In this document: positions 22,869-34,047 of the stretch, in pieces
How positions within the stretch are numbered: the first letter of the stretch is position 1
Layout of the letters: every line of letters starts with the position of its first letter
NCBI RefSeq assembly: GCF_030272615.1
Contig: NC_081405.1
Span: 471,932,008 to 471,996,007 of the forward strand
Length of the DNA: 64,000 bases
Origin: Cryptomeria japonica
Lineage: Eukaryota; Streptophyta; Pinopsida; Cupressales; Cupressaceae
Reading direction: 5' to 3'
The notes under the pieces: generated by a model
What the model saw: the letters and a program-made list of their open reading frames with translations, nothing else
Told to the model about the DNA's origin: nothing
Database searches by the model: none
Position numbers and translations under genes: made by a program

Positions 22869-23831
22869 GGATACCTTTTTAATTTTGTATCTTGACAAAT
22901 ATATTTAAATTTCAATCCTTGTACCTTTAAGTGGCCATGGTACTGGATCCCTCGACTGCTTGCTTTTTTTGTTTTCTGTACCTTTGAGGGTCCCACCTGA
23001 TTTTCTGGTGCCTTTACTATCTTCTGTAGCGTGCATAATTTGGCTTTTCTTGTTGGATGTTTGGCTCTTCTACTTGGTTTTACCCAATTATCTACTCCTT
23101 TTTTCATCCTTTTGCTGGATCCTTTAGTATCAGTTTCGTCATCAGAATCCTTCATTTTCCTCTTTACCCCGGTCGGATCCTCATGAGGTCGGACTTTAAT
23201 CTTCGAGTCGTGGAGCCATGCACACACGTGCGGTAGTCTCCTGTAACATCCCTCAGGACAACACGTGCCCACATATTCTAGGTCCCATATTTTATCTACC
23301 AGTGGTGCCGGTCCCACCCCTTTATATCTTCCATCTATGTACCGACCTCCATACTGCTGGTACCATGTTACTTTTTCGCCATCCACCTGCGGTGAGCCCA
23401 CGGGGTTGGGGATCACCCAACAGAGTGCATTGGCGCCGGCTTCCAACTCACTAGGTTGTAGCGCTATCACAAAAAGATCTTCGGCTTTTAGTACCATTTT
23501 CAGGCACGGTCCCAAGGTTGCACCGTACTCCTCCAAGTCTACCTCTTCCAAGTCAACTGGCTCCTCTTCCTTTCCAGCAAGTTCCGCCTTCTGTTTGGCT
23601 TCCGCTTCGTCGTCAATATCATACGCAATATAGCCTTCGCAGAGTCCTTCATATGGGGCCCTCTTTCTCCAGTGTCCCCTGATCCTTATCCATGTTGCCA
23701 GATCACCAAAATAGGCGTTTGTTAGGTGCTTGTGAATTCTGGGCACCACGATGTCTTCAACTTGCTTCAGTACCAGTCGCTCTTCTATGAACGTAAGAGG
23801 GTTAGCCCAATCTTTGTCGTGTCTATAAGGT
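22869..23831 (-). pseudogene. post-integrase C-terminal domain of O
   Basis: About 320 codons on the - strand. The frame continues from 32175-32229, just after the integrase frame and a single TAG (32230-32232), once element I is ignored. Visible features: LTFIEERLVLKQVED-type helix, DLATWIRIRGHWRK, an acidic run (EEEPVDLEEVDLEEYG), VTWYQQYGGRYIDGRY, EYVGTCCPEGCYRRLPHVC (four Cys and one His in a short stretch), then a Lys/Arg-rich basic tail. Reading into the hAT end (from 22868) is artificial. I recognise no family. The position matches where chromoviruses carry a chromodomain, but no chromodomain signature is seen. A metal-binding or chromatin-targeting module is possible (inference). Confidence 0.6.
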
Positions 23832-24176
23832 TGTTTACCGTTACAATAGGTAAATTAAATACAGGAAATAATGATGTACATGACAGTGCATACCAGACAC
23901 GACAGTAAAATATATCTTTATTTGCACATTCAATTATTACAGAGAAGAGACCAAAGATGGTCGGCCAAGGATTACAATAGATCCGACAATACCATCCCCT
24001 TCCTTGATAGTACACGACATATTTAAAGGACCCGACGGTTGCCAAGAGGTACACAACCGTCAACCAACCAACACATAACCACTCGAGACTGACAACCCAC
24101 TCAATACAATTAATTAATACCTTGTCAGATAACAAATATTATCAAACATAACAATAGGCAATTTATGCCGACAACA
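23832..24176 (-). repeat. 3' LTR of I
   Basis: 345 bp, TGTTTACCGTT...GCCGACAACA on the + strand. On the - strand an AATAAAG signal is present in the distal half. The PPT (TTTTGGGGGGGATGA on the - strand) abuts it at 24177. Confidence 0.9.
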
Positions 24177-24299
24177 TCATCCCCCCCAAAAGAAAAAGTT
24201 GTCATCCAGACGACAAGCAAACATCAAGTAATATTCGGGAAGACTAATGACAGACAGCGACTTCGACTGGACAACCCCAACTTGTAGTGTACCTGCCAA

Positions 24300-24385
24300 A
24301 TCAAATGGGGGTTTGGGGGCAGCGCCCCTTGCGGGGTCGAGGGGCAGTGCCCCTCATAGGGTCCCGGGGCAGCGCCAACACCAAA
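24300..24385. repeat. GC-rich inverted-repeat cluster in I
   Basis: Three imperfect copies of gggg-cag(c/t)gcccc with intervening ggggtc occur in 80 bp. Each can fold on itself. It lies between the PPT region and the CGTACG-rich spacer and contrasts sharply with the AT-rich surroundings. Confidence 0.7.
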
Positions 24386-24489
24386 TTGCAACCTTCAAAA
24401 CCGCACGAAACTCCATGGCGTGCATCAATTTTCTGCTTTTTAAAGATGTCAGGAACGATGCCTATGAAGTCAAAATTTTGATCAAGGCG

Positions 24490-25560
24490 TATTCTCCCGT
24501 ACGGGTATTGTGTTTTCTGACTTGTTCTCCTTCCATATGGGCTTATCCTCCTTGCGTACAGACTTGTTCTTTCGTACAAGCTTGTGCTTTTCTCTTGGTT
24601 GTACGATGCATAGGTGTGTGGCTTGAGACTCCCTTCATCCAACTCAACACTTCCACCATACGGTACGATACTTCCGTTGTACGGCTCAAGAATTATCTCG
24701 TACGGTGCAACTCTTCCTTCGTACGACCTAGCAATCCTTGCATACGGTTCAACTTTTCTCTCCTACGGTGCAACTCTTCCTCCGTACGGCCTAGCAATCC
24801 TTGCGTACGGTTCAACTTTTCCTTCGTATAGGCTAGCAATCCTTGCGTACGGTTCAACTTTTCCTCTGTATGACGTGTTTATGGTTTTTCTATACGACCT
24901 CCACACTTGCCCGCCGTACGGCATGTTTATGGTTTCTTTGTACAACCTTCTCCACACTTGCTCGTACCATGTACTCACGCACGACCTTCTCTTCTTCACG
25001 TACGGTATACTTATGGGTTTTCTATACGGCCGCCTCCACACTTGCTCGTACGGCCACACAACTTTTTGATCGTAGCACTTACTCATACGGATTGGCCTAT
25101 GGGTACCAACTGTATGGGGTACGGTATCATTGCTCTGCAATTTGGCTCCCTTGATCGTACGGATCTCCAACACTCTGCTTCTCTAGTTTGTACGTTGTAG
25201 CTAGGGCTCTTAGCTTCGTGTGGTAACCTCATCACATCGACGCAACCTCGACCCTCAGGAGCCAACTTGCTCTTGTCTGCTCTGAACCGTACGGCGTACG
25301 GTATGGACTTAGTCAATCGTTCGACAACTTTACTCTCCGTGTACGGTGACAATTCTTCAAAAACTTTACTCTTGGTGTACAGTGACAATCCTTCGACAAC
25401 TTTACTCTGTGTTCCTGTGGACCGTACGCTCCATGTACTCTTGACTCTTATGGGTTATATGGTCAACTTACTCTCGGCTGATTTGAACCATACAGCTGAA
25501 TTACTTTCGGCTGATGTGAACCGTTTAGCGTATAGTATTAACTTCTTTGGTGCATCTCCA
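24490..25560. repeat. CGTACG-rich spacer of I with tandem repeats
   Basis: Dense in cgtacgg/cgtacga, like 14900-15600 in O. At 24697-24870 a short unit (gcaatccttgc(g/a)tacggttcaactttt) repeats three times at 43-63 bp spacing. Long open frames exist on both strands (for example 24614-25069 +, 24763-25173 -) because the repeats keep frame and lack stops, giving YGS/YGA or PYA/PYG repeats. I read them as repeat-driven frames, but a repetitive protein on the - strand cannot be excluded. Confidence 0.75.
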
Positions 25561-25739
25561 CTAGGCTCTACAACATCCAATTTCTGATCCTCGCCTTGTG
25601 AATCTTCTTCGTACACCTTAGATACTTCCCGATTCCCACTCGGCGGCCTCTGTTCATATGGTACAGGCTCACTTGGCAATTGTTCGTACAACCCAGACAC
25701 ACCAACGCAGGATGTGCATAGATGAATATTGTACGACAA

Positions 25740-26557
25740 ACTTTGCACTTCCTCAATTCGGCCAATTTGTAGCATGTTACAGTCGGGGTGGAAGACTTCA
25801 TAATCCTCTATCTGCCAGTGAAATCATTCAGAGAACTCATCTCATCCTCAGAGCAATGTTCTAGTTTGAGCACCCCTTCATCGTTGGGTTTCATGCCTGT
25901 CCTTCCTCCGTCCATACCTAACTCTCCACCCTCAGACTCAGAGTTCGAGGTTGCCAATTCTTCACTCACCACCTGGTTCCTCAAGTCAATGACGTGCTTC
26001 CTCCCATCACTCTCGATCGAGAGTGTGTTTCGCTTCCAGTTATGATTCGCCTTGGCAATAACCAACCATCCCCTCCCGAGGAGTGCATTGTACGCCTTCT
26101 TCTGTAACCGGATTACTACAAAGTCCAAGAAATTTTTTTGTGTCCCAATTATTACTTTTTGTTCCATCAATGATCCCAACGGCTGGATGCCGTGCTGGTC
26201 GGCACCTAGCAAGTGGAAGCTTGGCGGCGAAAAATTCGGCTTCCCCAGACATTTCCTCGTGTCTTCTGGTAGCATGTTAACTCCCGAGCCTCCATCGACA
26301 ATGGTGTTTGTCAACTTCTTCCCCATTATTTCCATCTCGACGATCGTCGGCTTCTTCTTGATGCTCACCGTCAGCAACTTTGGATCACTGGACTCATTCC
26401 CTTTGGGTGATGGTTTTCTCGTCAGTTCCTCCTTGTGTGGCTTACATTGTTTCTGGGTAACTATGTCGTCACTGATTGTATTGGCAATTGCCATTCTCAG
26501 TTGCGACATAGTTTGAAGAAGGTCTACCATCTTGATGGGTACGGTTGTTTGTAGCAC
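25740..26557 (-). pseudogene. protease region of I
   Basis: On the - strand 25808-26557 is a retropepsin-like segment following gag: KLTNTIVDGGSGVNML is the active-site region in the VDGGS form common in plant gypsy elements, then LGADQHGIQPLG and FLDFVVIRLQKKAYNALLGRGW, an aspartic-protease fold pattern. Downstream comes an acidic linker (DEGVLKLEHCSEDEMSS) and a segment with DC.MLQI that O also has. Homology with O stops there, just before the RT would begin. Confidence 0.8.
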
Positions 26558-26734
26558 CTATCGGACTATGTTCTTCTCAGACTCCCGCAATGACATACTT
26601 GCAATTCCATTGGAAGTTACTCATTCCTTCGCCAACACTTGTTCTACTTTGTCTTGTTCCTTTTCCGTACTAGAGTTTGAATACATAGCCTTCTTTGTTT
26701 GTGCTCTTGTGATTGCTAAAACTGCGGCCTCTTG

Positions 26735-27800
26735 TTACTCCACATCCAGCATATTAATACCCTTCTGATTTGGGCAGTTGGTGTCTTCATGGTCACCTGG
26801 TCCACACCATTTGCACAATAATTGTATGTTGTCTTTCTTGTTATGGCAGTCTCTCGCAAAGTGTCCCCATTCACTACATTGTCGACATTGTATGATAGGA
26901 TGTCCTCTGGAGTTGTACTGTATTTGGTTTTGCTCTTGTTGATTTCCATAACCACCTGGCGATACATTCTGTGATTTCGATGGGCTGGACTCTCCCTGTG
27001 TGAAGAGTTCTTGTGTACTTCCCATCTTCAAATTGTACGGGCACTCCTTGATTGAATGCCCCAACACTTGGCAAATTTCATGAAACATATTTCTAGGACA
27101 ATTACCTTTCGTGTGCCCCTCTCTTTTGCACTCAATACACCATAGTTCATTACCTTCTTTGCTGGTTCCTTTCTCAACCTTCAATTTTTTCATCATTCTC
27201 AACATATCCCGTTGAAGGGCTCGTACGATTTTGGATTCCTCGTCATTGCTACCTTCGGTGCTCTCATCATCATCGGTCTTCCTCTTCTCTCGGGAGGAGG
27301 TTTTATTTTCACTCTTGATGTCGATTGGTCGATTGTACGGATCGACATATGAGGACGGAGGCACTACTTTCATCTTCTTGCGCAGTGCGGGTATCAATCC
27401 CTCCGTGAACCACCTCTTCTTCAACCTATCGGCTGGCTGGTTCTCCATCTTCTTCAATTGTTCTTTGAGCCTACGGTTGTAAGTGCGTACATTCTCTTTT
27501 TTGCCTTGCTTAGTATTATAGATTTCGGCCACGATCTTATTGTCATCCCTCAAGAGTGTGAATTCCTCCTAGAACGCCCTCTTTAGATCACTCCATCTTG
27601 TCTTGTGCTAGGCGTCGAGGTTTGTGTACTAGTCAATGGCAATCCTCCGAAGGGTGGTGGGAAATGCCTTCAGCCAGTAGTCCCTGTCATCTTGGCCATT
27701 TGCCTCCCAAATGGTTATGCATGTTTTGCAATGCCGTATCGGGTCCTTCGACTCGTCTCCCATGAACTTCGGCAGTTTCTACTTCTCCTGGGTGTTCAAC
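26735..27800 (-). pseudogene. gag of I with four CCHC knuckles
   Basis: On the - strand a Retrotrans_gag-type capsid segment (PKFMGD start near 27.78 kb, EEFTLL, EIYNTKQGKKENV, YNRRLKEQL) is followed by a charged linker (TDDDESTEGSNDEES) and four zinc-knuckle units: CIECKREGHTKGNC, HEICQVLGHSIKEC (first Cys replaced by His), CRQCSEWGHFARDC and CKWCGPGDHEDTNC. Three stops in the N-terminal half are TAG at positions where O has CAG (near 27548, 27607 and 27786). Gag would form the particle and bind RNA. Confidence 0.85.
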
Positions 27801-27829
27801 ATTGTTTTCACTCGGAAGGTACGTGTGTA

Positions 27830-28075
27830 TTCGCCTTGTGTGCCGGACCTGGGTGGATTGTTTCGACCGGTACGTTCCGGTGCTTTCCCTGCACTGTTGG
27901 CCACACAAGCGTCCTCTACACGTCCACCTTCAGCGTCCCCAACACCTAGAGTACTTTCAAGTGTGTCGGACCTGAGTGCACTGTTCTGACCGCTACGTTC
28001 CGGTGCTTTCTTTGCACTCTCAGACACGCGCGTGTCCTCTACACGTCCATCTCCAGCGTTCCAACACTTCGAGTA
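27830..28075 (-). repeat. 123 bp tandem duplication at the gag leader of I
   Basis: Two diverged copies, for example cggtgctttc at 27878 and 28001, with shared ccgtacgttccgg, gtcctctacacgtcca and tc(g)gacctg blocks. 123 is a multiple of three, and on the - strand both copies read RVED...KAPER(S/T)G. No equivalent tandem copy was noticed in O. Confidence 0.65.
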
Positions 28076-28083
28076 CTTCCAGG

Positions 28084-31000
28084 CATAGTTGAAAATCTCG
28101 GATTCGCCACGGACTTAGCAAACCAAAAATTTGGACTCGGACTCGGACTTGGACTCGTGAAAGACTCGCGAAAGACTCGGCAAAAAAAAAAACCGTAGTT
28201 TTACAAAAAAAGCATTAAGAAATTAATGCATTTAGAGAACATAAGTGCCATAATTGAAACATTACACATGTCATATGATCTACAAACACACAATATTTGA
28301 GATTTCATCATTCATGGCAGCATATTCAAGTTTTGCGGCACATTCAAGTTTCAAGTTTCAACTCTAAAATGTATAATGGCAGCATAATTATATAAATGTT
28401 CACAAAATTACATATAATGATATGTCCAAGTCCAACTCCAAATGTGAAAAACAACAATGTGAATGAACAAACCAAAGAGAAGACTACATCTTCCTCTTTG
28501 TATTTTTCCTAATATAGCTCAATTTTTCAGGCCTTGAGCTAGAAGTAGTAGCAGTGGGTGTTGTGGTATCTAAATGGTGAGATGATTCTTCTTCAAAGTC
28601 AAAGTCCTCATCATCGTCCTCATCTTCATCCTCATCTTCATCCTCCATTTCATCTAATCTTGCTCCTTCTGCATGTTGTGCTGCTCCTCTCTCTATTTCT
28701 GCAATTTCTTCTTCGGTAAGGAGGACATTGTCACCATCATTTTGTTCATTCATGGTCCAATCACTATATGGATCAATTTCGTCCAAGTCAATGGCCTCAT
28801 GTGAAACACCCTCCACCTGTCTAACTAGAAGGCGAAGGTTGTACCGAACAAATACTAGATCATTGAGCCGCTTTTGTGACAATCTATTTCTCTTCTTTGT
28901 GTGAATGCTCTCAAATACACTCCAATTTCGTTCACACCCAGAAGCATTGCATGGCTGAGACAAAACACGGATAGCTATCTTTTGAAGATTAGGCGTGCCC
29001 GCACCATAATTCTCCCACCATAAATCTACAAAAAACATTTAGAAATATTAGAATTGAGAAAAAAATGTAACAATCAAATTTGTAGGTTTTTTCTTGCACT
29101 ATTGAACTAAGTTACTAAATTTTTTACCTGGTTGTTGTTTTCCTCTCCTATCAATTGCTAGTTGTGATGAGAAGAGTCTCCCCTCTGAACTTTTGTAGAT
29201 CTTGAACAATGAACATTTCTAAATTCAGAAATAGATAGTCAAAGTGTCAAACTCAAATTCAATAATGAACATTTCCAAATTCATAAATAAAGATAGAGCA
29301 ATTGCAAATGTCAAATCTCACCTCCAACTCATCAAGAACCTTGTCTCTCAACTCAAGATCAGGTGTCATGTTATCAATGCATGTAATAACACCTGCCATG
29401 ACCTCCTCATCAGCCCTAAATGAATCAGAGAAGTAGAATTTCGGGTTCAAAAAGTAGGCGAAGGCATGTATCGGTTGGTGGAGTTGGTTTGTCCACCTAC
29501 GATCAATGATGCGCCGAAGGATTTCACATTTTCTTGTATTCCACGATAGCAATGTGAAATGGCCTCTTTGGCCCTATCCATGGCCTCATAAATGAAACCC
29601 ATTGGCGTGCCCTCTCCATCCACCATACGAAGAACCCTTACCAAAGGTTCTGTCACCTAACAAATTGAAAACAAATTTTAAATTAGTACACAATCAACCC
29701 CTAAAAAATAAAATCAGCAAATAGACAAGATTGTATAAAGTTATAAACTTTACTTTTGTGTTTGTTACTTACCACAGTCAACTCCTCTCCACTTTTATTG
29801 AACCCTTCATCAAAAACAATGCTCACAATCTTCTCTGCTTGAGGTCTTTTGGAGTATGCAGACCCAAACCAAGCATTTGACACAAACATCTGCTTAAGAT
29901 GAGGAATGACACTAAGAATGCTTTGGAAAGTGATGAAGTGGCTAGCAAATCGTGTCACTCCAGGTCGCACAAGGTCCTTGCCATTTGTGTGTTTTCTCAT
30001 CAAAACAAGCACCCAAGTATGGTTGTAGATGAATTTGGTGACACTTCTTGCATCTTCAACCACCTTCTTCACCCATCCAATCTTCCCAATGTCCTCTAGC
30101 ATCAAGTCCAAGCAATGTGCAGCACAAGGACTCCATGTAATCAAAGGATGCCTCTCCATAAGCATTCTACTTGCAGATACATATGCAACTGCGTTGTCTG
30201 TGATAATTTGGACAACATTCTCAACTCCAACTTCTTGAACCACACCATCCAACAGATTATTTAAAGTCTCTGCATTTTTTATTTCATTTGAGGCATCAAC
30301 AGACTTTATGAATACCAGTGCACTATTTGAAGCCACGAAGAAGTTGAGAAGAGTCCTATTCTGTCCATCTGTCCATCCATCAGATAAAATGCTGTATCCT
30401 TTTCTCTTCCAATACCTTTTCTGATCCTCAACCAAACCTTGTGTATTTTGCACAGCTTTCTCTAGCAATGGCCCATTGAAGTCATAACCTATTGGGGCCT
30501 TAAACCCCTTACCCGCAACTGTTACTGCATTAACAAAACCTTCCCAATACACATTGTTTGCTGCATTGAAAGTTAGATTATTGTAAAACCAAAAGTTTGA
30601 AGCTGCTATCCGTGCTTGTTCATGCTTCTCTCTATTCTATCCTGTACCTTCAAGTGAAGGTTGTGCACCTGGAACATTGCGTGGTACAAAAAAATTAGGG
30701 TCTGATCTAACAGGAGTGCCACTAGCCTCACCCTCATTGTCACCAAAAGATGAAAGTGACTGACGACCCTGAGTGTGACCGATGGGACCTGAAGTGGACA
30801 ATGTGGGATTTATTGCAGCTGCCATGGCTTCTTTTTTTTTTGCCTTTCTTCCTTATGCATATCATTCTCAACAAGAATGACCTTCATCTCTCTAATAATC
30901 TCAGGAGTCGATTTGGGGCATGCCTCCACACCATATCCAGGTATTTGTGCAAGGTGGTATTTTAATCTATTGATTCCACGAGTCATCCATTTTGTACATT

Positions 31001-31665
31001 CGGTGCAAGTGACCTCCCCCTTTTTGCTTCTTGCAATCCCATATTTCCATGCTATCTCTGTCTTCCTGACCTTGGGGTTGCCCTTGGAGTTGAACTTGCC
31101 ATTGCTGATTTAACATGAAAAAAAAAAAAATCAGCAGGGTTTTATGGAAAATCAACAAAAAAAATGACAATGAATCATCTGGGAAAAATTGCATTCAAAA
31201 ACAAGAAAAAAAAATGAGGAAATAACATAGGAAAGGAAATAGAAAAAAATTTGGCAGCATATCCCCTTGATTTTCAAGATTTTTTTGAGTTTCAAAACAT
31301 TGAAATGATTCAAATGAAAAAAAAAGAAAGAGAAAAAATCCTTATCTAGATCTCTTTTGCTGATTTTTTCTTCTTCCCTCTACTCCTTCAAACCCTACAA
31401 CCTGCTCTAACCAAAGAAAAACAAAAATGAGTTGAAAAATTAAAAAAAAAGTGTGTTTTAATCCTTTAGCGGCGTATTTTTTGGGCCTGCGAGTCCCTGC
31501 AAAAGACTTGCTAGTCCGAGCAAAAGACTCGCACGAGTCTTGCGAGAGACTCGCGAGTCTTTCGTAGGGACTTGCTTGGACTCGCCTCGCGAGTCCTTGG
31601 CGAGTCGACTCGCGGCTCCCAAGGACTCGCGAATCCGTGGCGAGTCCGCGAGTTTTTAAACTATG
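28084..31665 (-). mobile_element. hAT transposon 'hAT-B' inside element I (TSD CTTCCAGG)
   Basis: 3582 bp with ends CATAGTTGAAAATCTCGG and the inverted CATAGTTTAAAAACTCGC, flanked by a perfect 8 bp duplication CTTCCAGG (28076-28083 and 31666-31673). The subterminal regions hold many gactcgcgag / cgagtc repeats, the usual transposase-binding arrangement. The transposase is at 28484-31110. Confidence 0.92.
28484..31110 (-). pseudogene. hAT-B transposase (BED finger, DUF659, dimerisation domain)
   Basis: On the - strand: a BED finger near 30.9-31.05 kb (TCTECTKWMT, KYHLAQIPGYGVEAC); Ala/Pro/Ser linker (30637-30825); DUF659 catalytic part in one frame at 29701-30552 with LSDGWTDGQNRTLLNFF, NVVQIITDNA and WSPCAAHCLDLML; then introns; a helical exon near 29300-29650 (PIHAFAYFLNPKFYFSD); and the C-terminal exon 28484-29025 with PCNASGCERNWS, KKRNRLSQKRLNDLVFV and a long acidic tail (EDEDEDEDDDED). 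Breaks: a one-base shift just before the BED finger, a stop near 30640 and a shift near 29540. The key motif residues are otherwise retained, so this copy decayed fairly recently. Confidence 0.85.
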
Positions 31666-31829
31666 CTTCCAGGCTTCGATTCGTCTTTGTGCTCCTTCGG
31701 CCGAGGGTCGACGAATCACCTAATCGCTTGGTCTTGACCACGCTGTGGCCTCTTCTCACCTTTGGTGGGATCTACGGACACAAATCACTCAAGGCTGACC
31801 CGATTTCTTTCAAGGCAACAACGCCAAAA
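31666..31829 (-). other. leader and primer-binding region of I
   Basis: Between the hAT TSD and the 5' LTR. On the - strand TTTTGGCGTTGTTGCC follows the LTR end directly, the expected PBS position. O has TTTTGGCGTCGTTGTC in the same place. The tRNA was not assigned. Confidence 0.55.
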
Positions 31830-32174
31830 TGTTTACCGTTACAACTGGTAAATTAAATACAGGAAATAATAATGTACATGACAGTGCATACCAGACACGA
31901 TAGTAAAATATATCTTTATTCGCACATTCAATTATTACAGAGAAGAGACCAAAGATGGTCGGCCAAGGATTACAATAGATTTGACAATACCATCCCCTTC
32001 CTTGATAGTACACGACATAGTTAAAGGACCCGACTGTTGCCGAGAGGTACACAACCGTCAACCAACCGACACATAACCACTCGAGACTGACAACCCACTC
32101 AATACAATTAATTAATACCTTGTCGGATAACAAATATTATCAAACATAATAATAGGCAATTTATGTCGACAACA
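31830..32174 (-). repeat. 5' LTR of I
   Basis: 345 bp, equal in length to the other LTR of I and differing at about 14 positions by eye (mostly transitions). Followed by TSD AAGGT. Confidence 0.9.
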
Positions 32175-32229
32175 AAGGTTCTGCATTGACCACGGGGTCC
32201 TCCTCTATTTCTTTGCTTCTTCCAATAGT

Positions 32230-34029
32230 CTAGTCTCCTTTTATGGCATATCCCAACATGTTGATTGATAGGACTGGTTTATCACGCTCTTGATACAATT
32301 TCAACTTTGAGCCGTTGACAGGTTCGCGAATTGGATTATCATCCAGGGTAGACAGTTTCACTGCTCCATTCTTCCCCACTTCCCTGATTTTATAGGGCCC
32401 CAACCAACGAACTTTGAACTTCCCAGGACGAAGTGCGTTGCGGCTGTTATACTTGAGGACCAACTATCCGGGACAAAAGTTTGTTCGTCGGAGATGTTTG
32501 TCGTGCCAGTACTTCCGCCGATGTTGGACCACTTCCGTCGCCCGTTGTGCCATCATTCGACATTCATCTAGCTTGGTGAGGTTCGTAAGTTGAGTATGCA
32601 AACTCTCCGCATCTCCCAACTGGTTATCAACAACTATGCGTAGGCTTGGTACGGTGTACTCTGCCGGTACCACCGCCTCTTGGCCGTACATGAGCTGGAA
32701 CGATGTATGGCTCGTGGTCACATTGTACGTGGTGCGGTACGCCCATAGTACCGCTGGCATACGTTCTTCCCAGTCCTCCCGTTCCATTCCACAAGATTTA
32801 TAAATGATAGACACGAGCACCTTATTTGTGGCTTCTGCCTGGCCATTCACTTGAGGGTAGTAGGGGCTTGAAAGGTTGTGAAAATTTTTAAAGTCGGCCG
32901 TCATTGTTCGGATGACCTGGTTAACAAAGTGAACCCCTCTATCACTTGTGATCTGAATTGGGATCTTGAACTTCGTCACAATCTGTTTGTACAGGAACCT
33001 CGCCGTACTTATGGCAGTGTTGTCCGACAGAGCTCGAGCCTCGACCCACTTTGTCAAGTACTCTGTGGCTACCACAATGTACCAACATATATGCATATTG
33101 CTCACCCTGAGAGGTCCTACGAAATCCAATCCCCATCTTTCAGATAGTTCCTGCAGATGGGAGGGGAATAGGGGCATGAAATCTTGTTTAAGAGGCTTCC
33201 CCGTACGTTTGCATGTGTCACATCCAACCACCCATTCGTGCGCATCAGTGGGCAAGGTCGGCCACCACAGTCCTGCCAACAAAACCTTACGTGCGGTAGC
33301 ATCAGGCCCCATGTGGCCCCCGACCAATCCGTCATGAGCTTCCTTCAGTACACTTGGAATTTCTTCCTGCATCACGCATCTTCGCAAGATTTGGTTTGGT
33401 CCCATCTTGTACAGTAAGCCATTGATCAGTTGAATGGTTTTACTTTTCAGTGCCAGCTTACGTCGTTCCGCTGGTGGCATGTCTTGTGGAAACGTAGAGG
33501 TAGATAGGTACTCGCCAATGCTCTCGTACCAAGGAGGTAGTACGACTATTTGGAACAAGTGGGCATCGGGAAAATCCTCATTTATTCCTTCCCCAGGCTC
33601 TCCGGATTTGATTCTTGATAGTTGGTCCGCTATGACATGACTCTTCCCAGGGTGTACGCTGATTGTAAAGGTGAATTCTTGGAGCAGTAACAACCATTGA
33701 CTTACCCATCCTTGGATTATCGGTTTGTTCACCAGGCACATCAAGGCTTGATGGTCTACGTAGAAGGTGAATGGTGTCACCAAGAGGTAGTGGCAAAACT
33801 TCTGCACTGAGTACACCATCCCAATTGCCTCCCTCTCTATCGTACTATAGTTCCGTTCGGCCTTGGAGAGCAGGAGGCTAGCGAAGAAAATAGGGTGGTC
33901 CAACCCCTGTTCGCCTACTTGTGCCAGAGTGGCGCCAATGGCGAAGTTGGAGGCGTCCACGTGGACATGGAACTCCTTGTCCCAATCTGGGTACGCCAGG
34001 ATTGGTGCACTCACCAATCGGGATTTCAA
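32230..34029 (-). pseudogene. RNase H and integrase of O
   Basis: - strand frame of 521 codons (32464-34029) plus a continuation at 32230-32463 after one TAG. RNase H: HVDAS (Asp near residue 25), ERNYSTIERE (Glu near 65-67), FYVDHQAL (Asp near 92). Integrase: zinc-binding H232, H239, C270, C273 (GGHMG, VVGCDTC); catalytic D302 (LDFVG), D363 (TSDRG) and E399 (NGQAEATN), giving a correct D,D-35-E spacing. The continuation carries the integrase C-terminal GPYKIREVGKNGAVKL-like fold. It ends with TAG (32230), and the frame goes on into the post-integrase domain. The catalytic residues are intact despite the stops. Confidence 0.9.
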
Positions 34030-34047
34030 TTCCTTGAATGCTTCCTC

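Larger units (their letters stand above)
23832..32174 (-). mobile_element. pol-less gypsy-type LTR element 'I' nested in O
   Basis: Two 345 bp LTRs (23832-24176, 31830-32174) flanked by AAGGT (23827-23831, 32175-32179). The coding part on the - strand is gag with CCHC knuckles and protease, homologous to O, then the sequence passes straight into a CGTACG-rich region with no RT, RNase H or integrase. Homology to O ends just after the MLQI-like segment (about 25.73 kb). By eye the LTRs differ at about 14 of 345 positions, so the insertion is not recent. Subtracting the hAT at 28084-31665 leaves about 4.8 kb. Mobilisation would have needed enzymes from a relative such as O (inference). Confidence 0.9.

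Noticed and set aside
22608-22869. Pro/Gly-rich frames at the right end of hAT-A
   Set aside because: They come from the GC-rich inverted motifs of the transposon end; no conserved protein is visible.
24614-25173. Long open frames with YGS/YGA or PYG repeats
   Set aside because: Frames are produced on both strands by the CGTACG tandem repeats, and the matching spacer in O is not open. Treated as repeat, not gene.
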